Source: Leifsonia sp. EB41 (GTDB taxonomy: Bacteria > Actinomycetota > Actinomycetes > Actinomycetales > Microbacteriaceae). From it: 64,000 nt of DNA. The notes below the pieces were generated by a model that saw only the letters and a program-made list of their open reading frames with translations, made no database searches and was not told the origin of the DNA. Of the stretch, positions 26,630 to 35,737 are shown in pieces; the stretch's first letter is position 1, and every line of letters starts with the position of its first letter. Both the position numbers and the translations under genes were made by a program. The stretch is taken from contig NZ_JBGCCJ010000001.1 of assembly GCF_041262565.1 (NCBI RefSeq), positions 1,674,001 through 1,738,000 of the forward strand. Direction: 5' to 3'.

Positions 26630-27751
26630 CTACTTCTCGCCCTCGTCGCCCGCGGCTTCCTCGTCCGCGGCTTCCTCGTCCGCGGCTTCCTCGTCCGAGG
26701 ACTCTTCGTCCGAGCCGTCTTCATCCGTGGCCTCGTCGTCCACGTCTTCGTCGCCCGTGGCCTCGTCGTCCAGGTCGTCTGCCTCGGCGGCCGCATCGCC
26801 GGCGAACCGGTCGGTCGCCTCGATCAGCGCGTCCAGGATCCCCGGCTCGTCGTACGCGTGCCCGGCGTCCGGGACGATGTTCAGCTCGGCCTCCGGCCAC
26901 GCCTTGTGCAGGTCCCAGGCCGTCATCGCCGGCGTGCAGACGTCGTAGCGGCCCTGGACGATGACCCCGGGGATGCCCTCCAGCTTGTACGCGTCGCGGA
27001 TGAGCTGGTCCTCCTCGAACCAGCCTCCGTTCATGAAGTAGTGGTTCTCGATGCGCGCGAAGGCGACCGCGTACTTTTCCTCGGTGAATGTCTCGACGAC
27101 CTCCGGCCGTGGCAGCAGCGTGATCGTGGAGGACTCCCAGCGCGACCAGGCGACGGCGGCCGGACCGTGCACCGCCGGGTCCTCGTCGGCGAGCAGCCGG
27201 CTGTACGCGCGGATCAGGTGGCCGCGCTCTGCCGGCGGCACCGGCTCCACGAAGCCCTCCCAGAGGTCGGGGAACAGCGCGGCGGCGCCGCCCTCGTAGA
27301 ACCAGTCCAGCTCGGCCGGACGCAGCGTGAAGATGCCGCGCACGATCAGCTCGGTCACCCGCTCGGGATGCGTCTCCGCGTACGCGAGCGCCAGCGCGCT
27401 GCCCCACGAGCCGCCGAACACCTGCCAGCGCTCGATCTCCAGGTGCTCGCGCAGCTTCTCCAGGTCGGAGACGAGATTCCAGGTGGTGTTCGCGGACAGG
27501 TCGGCGTCCGGGTCGCTCGCGTGCGGGAGGCTGCGACCGCAGTTGCGCTGGTCGAGCAGGACGATCCGGTACCGCTCGGGATCGAACAGCCGCCGATGGG
27601 AGGGCGTGCTGCCGCCGCCGGGGCCGCCGTGCAGGAACACGACCGGCTTGCCGTCCGGGTTCCCGCTGGTCTCCCAGTACACCTGCTGGTCATCGCCGAC
27701 GTCCAGCATCCCGCTGTCGTAGGGCTCGATCTCCGGGTAGAGAGTGCGCAT
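26630..27751 (-). CDS. Proline iminopeptidase (alpha/beta hydrolase, S33) with extra acidic tail
   Basis: Residues 1-~320 are a complete prolyl aminopeptidase: [18 protein letters not shown] (oxyanion region), DQRNCGRS, nucleophile Ser in GGSWGS, Asp in GRYDVCTPA, His in DAGHAYDEP. It removes N-terminal proline from peptides in the cytoplasm. ATG 27751 gives the family start [14 protein letters not shown]. Unusually, the last ~50 residues are almost only Asp, Glu and Ala with a small tandem repeat; the normal enzyme ends near ATDRF. It is convergent with the cytidylyltransferase and stops 6 bp from it. Confidence 0.9.
   Translation of the reverse strand: MRTLYPEIEPYDSGMLDVGDDQQVYWETSGNPDGKPVVFLHGGPGGGSTPSHRRLFDPERYRIVLLDQRNCGRSLPHASDPDADLSANTTWNLVSDLEKLREHLEIERWQVFGGSWGSALALAYAETHPERVTELIVRGIFTLRPAELDWFYEGGAAALFPDLWEGFVEPVPPAERGHLIRAYSRLLADEDPAVHGPAAVAWSRWESSTITLLPRPEVVETFTEEKYAVAFARIENHYFMNGGWFEEDQLIRDAYKLEGIPGVIVQGRYDVCTPAMTAWDLHKAWPEAELNIVPDAGHAYDEPGILDALIEATDRFAGDAAAEADDLDDEATGDEDVDDEATDEDGSDEESSDEEAADEEAADEEAAGDEGEK
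26651..26695 (-). repeat. Three 15-bp tandem repeats in the acidic tail
   Basis: CGCGGCTTCCTCGTC occurs three times back to back (26651-26665, 26666-26680, 26681-26695), encoding DEEAA units. Related degenerate units continue to about 26770. Copy number could change by slippage without breaking the frame. Confidence 0.85.
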
Positions 27752-27832
27752 GGTGCGACTGTAGCGGCCCAGCCCCGCCTCCCCCATGCGCCGCGCCCGC
27801 CCCATCCGCCCCCCCACCCCACCACCTGCGGC

Positions 27833-27918
27833 CAACGGAGGACTTCCACCCCAAATCCGGCCTCCCCTCCTCCGTTAACTGCCGTTCGGAGGTCGTTCCG
27901 GACGGATGTCCTCCGTTG
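27833..27918. promoter_or_regulatory. Inverted repeats in the mdh promoter region
   Basis: CAACGGAGGAC (27833-27843) and GTCCTCCGTTG (27908-27918) are a perfect 11-bp inverted repeat 64 bp apart. Between them CCTCCGTT (27869-27876) repeats the same word and CGGAGG (27887-27892) is a partial one. They lie between the divergent iminopeptidase and malate dehydrogenase genes. Operator or looping site is inferred. Confidence 0.4.
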
Positions 27919-27931
27919 CCGACAGCGCTAG

Positions 27932-28921
<990 letters not shown>

Positions 28922-28939
28922 CCGCACCTGTCTGACAGA

Positions 28940-28973
28940 ACACGCCGCCTCGCGGGCTCGCGAGGCGGCGTGT
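28940..28973. terminator. Bidirectional terminator, 15-bp perfect stem
   Basis: ACACGCCGCCTCGCG (28940-28954) and CGCGAGGCGGCGTGT (28959-28973) with a GGCT loop, flanked by GACAG/CTGTC. It lies between convergent mdh and the acyl-CoA oxidase gene. Confidence 0.85.
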
Positions 28974-28989
28974 CCTGTCAGTTCGTTCG

Positions 28990-31110
28990 TCAGCGGTGCT
29001 TCGTGGGCGCCTTCTCGGGGGTGGGGAGCGTGCCGTCGGCGCGGCGGGCGGCGTAGTACGCGCGCGCCTCCGCCTGGCGCTCGGCCTCGGCGCCGCTCGC
29101 GATCTTCGCGCGCACCAGCTCGGGTCCGTAGCCGAACGCGTCCACCAGGTCGACCGCGTGCGGGCGGATGCGGGTCAGCAGCCGGTCGATGTACGCCGAC
29201 ACGGCCTGTGCGCGCTGTGGCGAGAGCCGGCCGTGGATGAGGTACCAGGCCAGGTGCTTCTCGATCAGCCCGAAACCGAACAGGTCGCGCAGCCAGGTCA
29301 GCACCTGCTTGGTCCCGGCGTCCGGCGCCTGCTCCAGGGCCTCGGTGAAGGCCTCCCACTGCAGCAGCTCACCGTGCGCCCGGGCGGCCTCGATCAGCTC
29401 GTTCTGCTGCGAGTTGAACAGATCGGCCGCGGCCTTCTTGCCCAGCTTGGAGGCCGGGCGCAGGCGTCCGCCGATCTCGGAGATCATCGTCTCGACGCGG
29501 TCGGTGAGCAGCTCGCGCTGGGTGGCGGACTCCTGCAGCCAGTTGACCGCGCGGGCCGTCGAGCCGAAGTCGCGCACGGTCTGGCCGACGCTGCGGAGGC
29601 CCGAGCCGTGGTACGCCTTGCCGGCCGCCTGCACGACGACGTACCGCGCGAGCGCGCCGGCGTCGGCCTTCGCGAACTTGCGGCTGAAGTCGGTCAGCAG
29701 GCGCTTGGCGACGAGCTGCAGGAGGACGTTGTTGTCGCCCTCGAAGGTCACCCAGATGTCGAGGTCCTGACGCAGCGAGGTGATCCGGTTCTCGGTCAGG
29801 AATCCCGCGCCGCCGCACGCCTCGCGCGCCTCCTGGAGGGTCTCCAGCGCGTGCCAGGTGCTCAGCGGCTTGAGCGCCGCCGCGATGGTCTCCAGGTCCT
29901 GGCGGTCGGCGTCCGTGTCGGTCTTGCCGCTGAACACGTCGTCGAACTTGTGCAGGAACATCTCGTGCGCGAAGCTCTCCGCGTACGTCGTGGCCAGCAG
30001 CGGGAGCAGCCGGCGCTGGTGGCGCTGGTAGTCGAGCACGACCTCCTCGTCGGTGTCGCTGCCCGCGGTGAACTGGCGGCGCTGGTCGCCGTAGGTCAGC
30101 GCGATCTTCAGGCCGATCTTCGCCGCGATGGTCGCGGAGCCGTCGAGCGAGACACGGCCCTGGACGAGCGTGCCGAGCATGGTGAAGAAGCGCCGGCCGG
30201 GGCTGGAGATCGGGGAGGTGTACGTGCCGTCCTCCGCGACGTCGCCGTAACGGTTGAGGAGGTCGGTGCGCGGGATGCGGACGCCGGTGAAGTGCAGCCG
30301 CCCGTTGTCGATGCCGTTGAGGCCGCCCTTCTGGCCGTCGTCCTCGCCGCCGATCCCCGGCAGGAAGTCGCCGTTCGCGTCGCGGATGGGCACGTAGAAG
30401 GCGTGCACCCCGTGGTTGACACCCTTGGTGACGAGCTGCGCGAACACCACCGCGGCGGTGGCGTCGACCGCCGCGTTGCCGAGGTAGTCCTTCCACGCTC
30501 CGCGGAACGGGGTGTCGAGGACGAAGTCCTTCGTCTCCGGGTCGTAGGTCGCGGTGGTCGCGATGGCGGCGACGTCCGAGCCGTGGCCGGTCTCGGTCAT
30601 GGCGAAGGCGCCCGGCACGTCGAGCGACATGATCGCCGGCAGGTACGTCGTGTGGTGGTACTCCGTGCCGAGGTGCAGCACGGCCGCGCCGAACAGGCCC
30701 CACTGCACGCCGGACTTGATCTGCAGGGACGGGTCGGCTGCGACGAGCTCCTCGAAGGCGGCGATGTTGCCGCCGTGGTCCTCCATGCCGCCGACAGACT
30801 TCGGGAAGGCCCGGTGCACCTGGCCGTGGTCGACCAGCAGCTTGAGCTGCCCGAAGACGCGCTTGCGGTGGTCGGCGACGGAGAGTCCCTCGACCTTCTG
30901 CAGCTCGGGCTGCGAGGAGAGCGCACGGGAGGCCAGGCGGACCTCCGCCCAGGTGCCGAGGAGCTGGCGGCCCAGCGCCGCCACGTCGACGTGCGGCGCG
31001 GCGCCTGCCGGAGCGGTCGCGGCTGCTGCGGCGGCCGCCTCGTTCTCGGCAGCGTCGACGACGGGGGTGGTACGGGGCTTCTCGGGTGCGCGCTCTGCGG
31101 TGTCAACCAT
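28990..31110 (-). CDS. Acyl-CoA oxidase / acyl-CoA dehydrogenase
   Basis: A 706-aa flavoenzyme of fatty-acid beta-oxidation. The order of segments is typical of the ACOX family: an N-terminal helical domain, the FAD-binding AFAMTETGHGSDV, a beta domain with GRLHFTGVRIPRTDLL, and the catalytic Glu in REACGGAGFLTENR. A large C-terminal helical domain follows (FEGDNNVLLQLVAKRLL onward). It forms trans-2-enoyl-CoA from acyl-CoA using FAD; whether O2 or an electron-transfer flavoprotein accepts electrons cannot be decided. The first ~40 residues are an Ala-rich low-complexity extension. Monocistronic on the minus strand. Confidence 0.92.
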   Translation of the reverse strand: MVDTAERAPEKPRTTPVVDAAENEAAAAAAATAPAGAAPHVDVAALGRQLLGTWAEVRLASRALSSQPELQKVEGLSVADHRKRVFGQLKLLVDHGQVHRAFPKSVGGMEDHGGNIAAFEELVAADPSLQIKSGVQWGLFGAAVLHLGTEYHHTTYLPAIMSLDVPGAFAMTETGHGSDVAAIATTATYDPETKDFVLDTPFRGAWKDYLGNAAVDATAAVVFAQLVTKGVNHGVHAFYVPIRDANGDFLPGIGGEDDGQKGGLNGIDNGRLHFTGVRIPRTDLLNRYGDVAEDGTYTSPISSPGRRFFTMLGTLVQGRVSLDGSATIAAKIGLKIALTYGDQRRQFTAGSDTDEEVVLDYQRHQRRLLPLLATTYAESFAHEMFLHKFDDVFSGKTDTDADRQDLETIAAALKPLSTWHALETLQEAREACGGAGFLTENRITSLRQDLDIWVTFEGDNNVLLQLVAKRLLTDFSRKFAKADAGALARYVVVQAAGKAYHGSGLRSVGQTVRDFGSTARAVNWLQESATQRELLTDRVETMISEIGGRLRPASKLGKKAAADLFNSQQNELIEAARAHGELLQWEAFTEALEQAPDAGTKQVLTWLRDLFGFGLIEKHLAWYLIHGRLSPQRAQAVSAYIDRLLTRIRPHAVDLVDAFGYGPELVRAKIASGAEAERQAEARAYYAARRADGTLPTPEKAPTKHR

Positions 31111-31194
31111 GAGGTTCCTCTTCGATGTCTCGGGGTCATCGTCACGCTACGACCGGGTGACGACCAGGCGAAACCGTCGGTGCGGAGGCGACAA

Positions 31195-31223
31195 AAACGG
31201 CCCGCGAGGTCCGCGGGCCGTTT
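31195..31223 (-). terminator. Rho-independent terminator of the hexapeptide-repeat gene
   Basis: AAACGGCCCGCG (31195-31206) pairs with CGCGGGCCGTTT (31212-31223). On the minus strand the stem is followed by further T residues (CCGTTTTTGTC), giving a U-tract. It lies 71 bp after the stop at 31294. Confidence 0.8.
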
Positions 31224-31293
31224 GTGGGAAGCTCCAAATCGCCGTCCCGAACGTCATCGGGTATGGACAAGGCGGGCCGGTGGTTGGTACGGC

Positions 31294-31746
31294 TCAGGCC
31301 GCCCGGCGGGTCGGGCGCGCCTCGCGAGGCAGGGAGGCGAGGGCCGCGCGCGCGGCGGACGCCCCGCGCAGCTCGATGATGGTCCCCGGCGCGAGCTGCT
31401 CGTCCCGGTCGACGCGGGCGCCGTTGCCGATCATGGCGTTCTCGCCCACCTTCACGTTGCTGCCGATGCGCACGCCGCTGCCGATGACGCAGCCCTTGCC
31501 GATGTGGACGTTGGCGCCGACGAAGGTGCGGTCACCGATCGTCGCACCGGAGTCGATCCAGCTTCCGGCGCCGATGTAGGCGTCCAGCCCGACGCGGGCG
31601 TCGGCCTCCACATAGGCGGTCGGCTCGATGCGGGCCGAGTCGGCCACGCGGGCCGTCGGGGAGACGAGTCCCTTGCCGTTCGGGTGCCGCCTGTACTTGA
31701 TGATTGCGCCGGTCTCGTCCTCGAGTTCCTCTATTCTTCGTGCCAT
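31294..31746 (-). CDS. Left-handed beta-helix (hexapeptide-repeat) protein
   Basis: A 150-aa protein with about six to seven consecutive hexapeptide repeats (ARVADSARIEPTAYVEADARVG, IGAGSWIDSGATIG, VGANVHIGKGCVIGSGVRIG-type units, each Ile/Val/Leu-led). This fold occurs in acyltransferases and gamma-carbonic anhydrases, but the first ~30 residues (RRIEELEDETGAIIKYRRH) match no catalytic domain known to me. ATG 31746 follows GAAGGAGGG. It has its own terminator. Enzymatic activity is doubtful because no clear catalytic His is seen. Confidence 0.7.
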   Translation of the reverse strand: MARRIEELEDETGAIIKYRRHPNGKGLVSPTARVADSARIEPTAYVEADARVGLDAYIGAGSWIDSGATIGDRTFVGANVHIGKGCVIGSGVRIGSNVKVGENAMIGNGARVDRDEQLAPGTIIELRGASAARAALASLPREARPTRRAA

Positions 31747-31775
31747 GTCATCCCTCCTTCGAGATCGTCGCGAGA

Positions 31776-31793
31776 TTATGCCACCTGACATAA
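31776..31793 (-). promoter_or_regulatory. Near-palindrome in the hexapeptide gene promoter
   Basis: TTATGCCACCTGACATAA is an imperfect 18-bp palindrome (TTATG/CATAA arms plus inner CA/TG pairs). On the gene strand it includes CATAAT, a possible -10 element, about 30-47 bp upstream of the start codon. Confidence 0.35.
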
Positions 31794-31893
31794 CCGTGGA
31801 CGGGGATGAAAGATTCCCTGATCGCCCAACGGAAAGGGCACTGTACGCCTGCGATCCGGGGGCGACCAGGGGGGATGCTTGGAACTTGCCCGG

Positions 31894-33699
31894 CTAGTAG
31901 CTCAGGCCGTGACCGAAGCGGAAGAGCGGGTCGGCCGTGTCGAACGGCACATCCGGGCGGTTCTCGACCACCGCGGCCATCGACGACGGCAGGTCCATCG
32001 GGAGCCGGCCCTCCGGCGCGGCCTCCCCGAACAGCACGTCGAGCAGCGCAGCGGAGCTCGCGCCGAAGTCGGCCGCGAGGGCGCGGACCTCGCCCGCGAA
32101 CGGCGTGAGGATGGCCGGGCGGTCGAGGAACACCTCCAGCACGGTCGGCACCGCGCGGGCGATGGCGAGGACCTCGTCCACCGTCTCCTGCGGGAAGTCG
32201 AGCGAGCCCGCGTGGAAGAAGTTCTCGAACATCGTGGAGCGCTGCTCGTACGGCGCGTGCAGACGGACGAGCGCGACGTCGGCCTCCTCCGGGCTGCCGA
32301 CGACCGTCGCGTAGCCGGCCACGGCCTCCGGGTCGAAGCCGTGCAGGAACACCTTCGCACCGCGGGCGAGCGGGAGGACGCCCTCGTTCTTCAGCAGGGT
32401 CACCGAGGCGCGCTGCGCGGCCTCCCCCGCCGCGACGAATGCCGCGCTGCCGACCACCGCGGCCGCGCGGGCCGGGTCGACCGTCGGCGCGTCGAAGAGG
32501 CCGAGCCGGAACTTCTCGCGCAGCAGGCGACGCGCGGAGACGTCCAGGCGCTCCTCCGCCAGGTCGCCGCTGCGCACGAGCTCGATGAGGAGGTCCGGGA
32601 TGGCCTCGCCGCCGAACTGGTCGGCCCCGGCGTCCAGGATCTTCTGCATCCGCTCGCGCGTCGACAGGTGCTCGACGCCCCAGGCGCGGGCCGGGAACGG
32701 CTGGCCGCCGATCTCCGCGTCGGTGAGCAGTCCCCAGTCGGTGCAGACGATCCCGTCGAAGCCGTAGCGCTCGCGCAGCAGGCCCGTGACGACGGACTTG
32801 TTGAAGCCGAAGCCGACCTCCTCGTACTCGGTGCCGACCGGCATCCCGTAGTACGGCATGATCTGGCTGGTGCCCGCCTCGAACGCGGCCTCGAACGGCT
32901 TGAGGTGCGTCTCGAACGCGCCGCCTGGGTAGACCTGCTCGCGGCCGTACGGGAAGTGCGCGTCTTCGCCGTCCTTCTGCGGGCCGCCGCCCGGGAAGTG
33001 CTTGGTCATCGTCGCGACCGAGTCCGGGCCGAGCTCGGCGCCCTGGAAGCCGCGGATGTACGCGGCGCCGAGCCGGGAGGTGAGGTCGGGGTCCTCGCCG
33101 AACGTGGCGACCTGGCGCGCCCAGCGCGGCTCGGTCGCGAGGTCGATCTGCGGGTGCAGGGCGACGCGGATGCCGACCGCCGTGTACTCCTGGCGCGCGA
33201 TGTCGGCGAAGCGCTCGACCAGCTCCTCGTCGCCGATCGCCGCAAGGCCGAGCGTCTCCGGCCACTGCGAGAACGGGCCCGCCATGATCGCGGCGCCCGG
33301 GTTGTCGCTGAACGAGTGGCGCGGGTCGGTGGAGAGCGTGACCGGGATGCCGAGGCGGGTGCCCGCGGCGACCTCCTGGATGCGGTTGTGCCACTCGGCC
33401 ATCTCGGCGGCCGAGCTGGCGGCCCCGAAGACGTTGAAGTGCGACATGTGCCGGTCGCGGATCATCTCGGCGCTGTCCGCGATCCCGAACAGCGGGTTCG
33501 GGCCGGCGACCGCGCCGCCCTCGCCGATGGTGATCATGGTCTGGAAGAACAGGCCGGCCTTCTCCTCCAGGGTCATCTGGCCGAGCAGGTTCTCGACGCG
33601 CTCGTCGAGCGGGAGGTCCGCGTCGCGGTAGCGGGGGTCGACGGGGAGGTCGGCGGTGCTGTCGGCGGCGGTGGGGTCGGTGGTGGTCGTGTCGGTCAT
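31894..33699 (-). CDS. Glycoside hydrolase family 3 (beta-glucosidase-like)
   Basis: A 601-aa enzyme. The (beta/alpha)8 domain holds KHFPGGGPQKDGEDAHFPYG and the nucleophile Asp in GIVCTDWG (residue ~300). The C-terminal alpha/beta domain contains ASVTLLKNEGVLPL and FGEAAPEGRLPMDLP, ending FRFGHGLSY. There is no signal peptide, so it acts on imported oligosaccharides. ATG 33699 follows GAAGGAG. It is the last gene of the minus-strand sugar operon; a 49-bp imperfect hairpin separates it from the permease. The likely substrate is a beta-linked gluco- or xylo-oligosaccharide, but the family is broad. Confidence 0.9.
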   Translation of the reverse strand: MTDTTTTDPTAADSTADLPVDPRYRDADLPLDERVENLLGQMTLEEKAGLFFQTMITIGEGGAVAGPNPLFGIADSAEMIRDRHMSHFNVFGAASSAAEMAEWHNRIQEVAAGTRLGIPVTLSTDPRHSFSDNPGAAIMAGPFSQWPETLGLAAIGDEELVERFADIARQEYTAVGIRVALHPQIDLATEPRWARQVATFGEDPDLTSRLGAAYIRGFQGAELGPDSVATMTKHFPGGGPQKDGEDAHFPYGREQVYPGGAFETHLKPFEAAFEAGTSQIMPYYGMPVGTEYEEVGFGFNKSVVTGLLRERYGFDGIVCTDWGLLTDAEIGGQPFPARAWGVEHLSTRERMQKILDAGADQFGGEAIPDLLIELVRSGDLAEERLDVSARRLLREKFRLGLFDAPTVDPARAAAVVGSAAFVAAGEAAQRASVTLLKNEGVLPLARGAKVFLHGFDPEAVAGYATVVGSPEEADVALVRLHAPYEQRSTMFENFFHAGSLDFPQETVDEVLAIARAVPTVLEVFLDRPAILTPFAGEVRALAADFGASSAALLDVLFGEAAPEGRLPMDLPSSMAAVVENRPDVPFDTADPLFRFGHGLSY

Positions 33700-33797
33700 T
33701 CGCACTCCTTCGGGCGTCACGGGTTGACGGTTCCGATCATAAACCGACTGTTGCTTGGTTTTTCCCGTGAGTCTCGCGACCCGCTGAGGGCGCCGAA

Positions 33798-33846
33798 GGG
33801 CACGTCGTTGTCGCTTTCGGGCGCCGAAAGTGACAACAACGTGCCC
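33798..33846 (-). repeat. 49-bp imperfect inverted repeat between permease and GH3 genes
   Basis: The 23-nt arms 33798-33820 and 33824-33846 differ at two positions only and are joined by a 3-nt GCG loop. They start GGGCACGT and end ACGTGCCC. It lies in the 172-bp gap after the MalG-like permease and could form a very stable mRNA hairpin, protecting upstream mRNA or attenuating GH3. No U-run. Confidence 0.75.
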
Positions 33847-33871
33847 CTCGAGAGAAAGACGGCGCCTCCGT

Positions 33872-34759
33872 TCAGCCTTTCAGTCCCGAGAACGTCATCG
33901 TCGCGATGAAGTGCCGCTGCGCGAACAGGAAGAACAGGATGAGCGGCAGCGTGGCGACGACGTTGCCCGCCATGATCAGGCTCCAGTCGGTCTGGTGCGT
34001 GCCCTGGAAGTTCGCGATGCCGAGCTGGAGGGTGAACGCCTGCTGGTTGTTGATCGCGATGAGCGGCCAGACCAGGTCGTTCCAGGCTCCCAGCAGGGTG
34101 AAGATCGCGAGCGTCGCGAGGGCCGGCCTGGCCAGCGGGAGCACGATCCGGAAGAAGATCTGCCAGCGGTTGCAGCCGTCGATCGCCCCGGCCTCCTCCA
34201 GCTCCATCGGGAGGGAGAGGAAGAACTGCCGCATCAGGAAGATACCGAAAGCGGTCGCCAGCCACGGCACGATCGCCGCACCCAGCCCGTTGAGCAGGCC
34301 GAGGGTCGCGAACAGGATGTACGTGGGGATCATCAGCAGCTGCGTCGGGATCATGATCGTCGCGAGGATCATCAGGAAGCCGAAGTTGCGTCCGGCGAAC
34401 TTCAGGCGGGCGAAGCCGTAGCCGGCGAGCGAGCAGAGCACCAGATTCGACACGATCGCGGTCGTCGAGACGATGACGGTGTTGCCGAGCCACAGCATGA
34501 TGTCGGTCGTGCCGAACAGCTTGGTGTAGCCGTCGAGAGTGAAGTGCGACGGGAAGAACGGCGGCGGGAAGGCCACCAGCTCCTTCGCGGGCGAGAACGA
34601 CGCCAGCGTCATCTGCAGGAAGGGCACCAGGAACAGGATCGCGATCGGGAAGAGCACGAAGTGCCAGCCGCTGAGCCGGCGCCTCCTCCGTCCGCGGTCG
34701 CCGGTCTGCGCGGCCACCCGCTCGGTCGCCGAGGACACCTGGTCGAGCACGCTGACCAT
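33872..34759 (-). CDS. Carbohydrate ABC transporter permease (MalG-like)
   Basis: A 295-aa inner-membrane protein with six hydrophobic segments and the EAA motif EEAGAIDGCNRWQIFFRIVLP (ATPase contact loop, residues ~190-210). The start ATG 34759 overlaps the stop of the MalF-like permease (TGATG). It forms the channel with that partner. The N-terminal ~30 residues are cytoplasmic and Arg-rich. No ATPase gene is adjacent, so a shared MsiK-type ATPase encoded elsewhere is expected. Confidence 0.92.
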   Translation of the reverse strand: MVSVLDQVSSATERVAAQTGDRGRRRRRLSGWHFVLFPIAILFLVPFLQMTLASFSPAKELVAFPPPFFPSHFTLDGYTKLFGTTDIMLWLGNTVIVSTTAIVSNLVLCSLAGYGFARLKFAGRNFGFLMILATIMIPTQLLMIPTYILFATLGLLNGLGAAIVPWLATAFGIFLMRQFFLSLPMELEEAGAIDGCNRWQIFFRIVLPLARPALATLAIFTLLGAWNDLVWPLIAINNQQAFTLQLGIANFQGTHQTDWSLIMAGNVVATLPLILFFLFAQRHFIATMTFSGLKG

Positions 34760-35718
34760 CAGATCGCCTCCGATCCCCGGCGCCGCGAGTACAGCACGAC
34801 GCCGATCGTGATGACCAGGGTGACCGCGAACAGCACGTAGGCGGCGGCAGAGCCGTAGCCGAACTGCAGCGCGTGGAACGCCTTGTCGTAGAGGAAGTAC
34901 ACGATCGTCTCCGTCGCGTTCAATGGGCCGCCCTTCGTCGTCGTGTAGACGAGGTCGAAGAGCTGGATGGCCTCGATGGTCTGCCAGATCGTCACGAACA
35001 CGGTCACCGGCGCCAGCTGCGGCCAGACGATGCGCCAGAAGGTCTGCCAGCGGTTCGCGCCGTCGATGCGGGCGGCCTCGATCAGGTCGGCCGGCACATC
35101 CTGCAGCGCGGCGAGGTAGATCACCGTGGTGAACGCCGCGGCGCCCCACAGCGACATGATCGCGATGACCAGCATCGCCTGGTGGGGATCGTCCAGCCAG
35201 CCCTGCTGCGGCAGGCCCAACACGCGGAGCACATTGTTGACGAGCCCGAACTGCGCGCTGAACAGGTACGTCGACAGGATGCCGGTCGAGGCGGCGGAGG
35301 CCACGAACGGGACGAAGATGGCGGTCCGGTAGAAGCCCATCCAGCGGATGCGCCGGTTGAGCGCCACCGCGAGGAACAGCCCGAGCAGCACGGAGGCCGG
35401 CACGAACAGGAGGGTGAACCCGACCGTGTTGAGCACGGCGTTCCCGAACTCGGCGTCGCTCATCAGGTTCGCGTAGTTCTGGCCTCCCACCCAGGTCGCC
35501 GGGCTGAAGCCGTTCCAGTTCTGGAACGACAGCACGAACGCCCACAGCGCCGGGAAGATCGAGAGCCCCAGGATGATGACGGTCGCCGGGGCGACGAAGC
35601 CCCAGCCGGTGAGGGCTCGCGTCAGGCCCCGCCTGCGGCGGTAGCGACGACTGCGCTGCGCGTCGTCCGGAGTCCGCTGCGCCGGGAACCCGGAGCGGGG
35701 GACGGTGGTGTCTGCCAT
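34759..35718 (-). CDS. Carbohydrate ABC transporter permease (MalF-like)
   Basis: A 319-aa permease with six hydrophobic segments, an Arg-rich cytoplasmic N-terminus and the EAA loop EAARIDGANRWQTFWRIVWP. ATG 35718 was chosen because it precedes the basic N-terminus and lies 19 bp after the binding-protein stop. It partners with the MalG-like permease immediately downstream. Confidence 0.92.
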   Translation of the reverse strand: MADTTVPRSGFPAQRTPDDAQRSRRYRRRRGLTRALTGWGFVAPATVIILGLSIFPALWAFVLSFQNWNGFSPATWVGGQNYANLMSDAEFGNAVLNTVGFTLLFVPASVLLGLFLAVALNRRIRWMGFYRTAIFVPFVASAASTGILSTYLFSAQFGLVNNVLRVLGLPQQGWLDDPHQAMLVIAIMSLWGAAAFTTVIYLAALQDVPADLIEAARIDGANRWQTFWRIVWPQLAPVTVFVTIWQTIEAIQLFDLVYTTTKGGPLNATETIVYFLYDKAFHALQFGYGSAAAYVLFAVTLVITIGVVLYSRRRGSEAI

Positions 35719-35737
35719 GGCCGTGTCCTCGGCGTTC

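Noticed and set aside
26651-26695. Short tandem repeats considered as a CRISPR-like array
   Set aside because: Units are 15 bp, contiguous, in frame and coding; there are no spacers.
28996-31788. A 930-codon plus-strand ORF over the acyl-CoA oxidase gene
   Set aside because: Shadow frame; composition is dominated by Arg, Gly, Val and Asp and it spans the terminator and the oppositely oriented hexapeptide gene.
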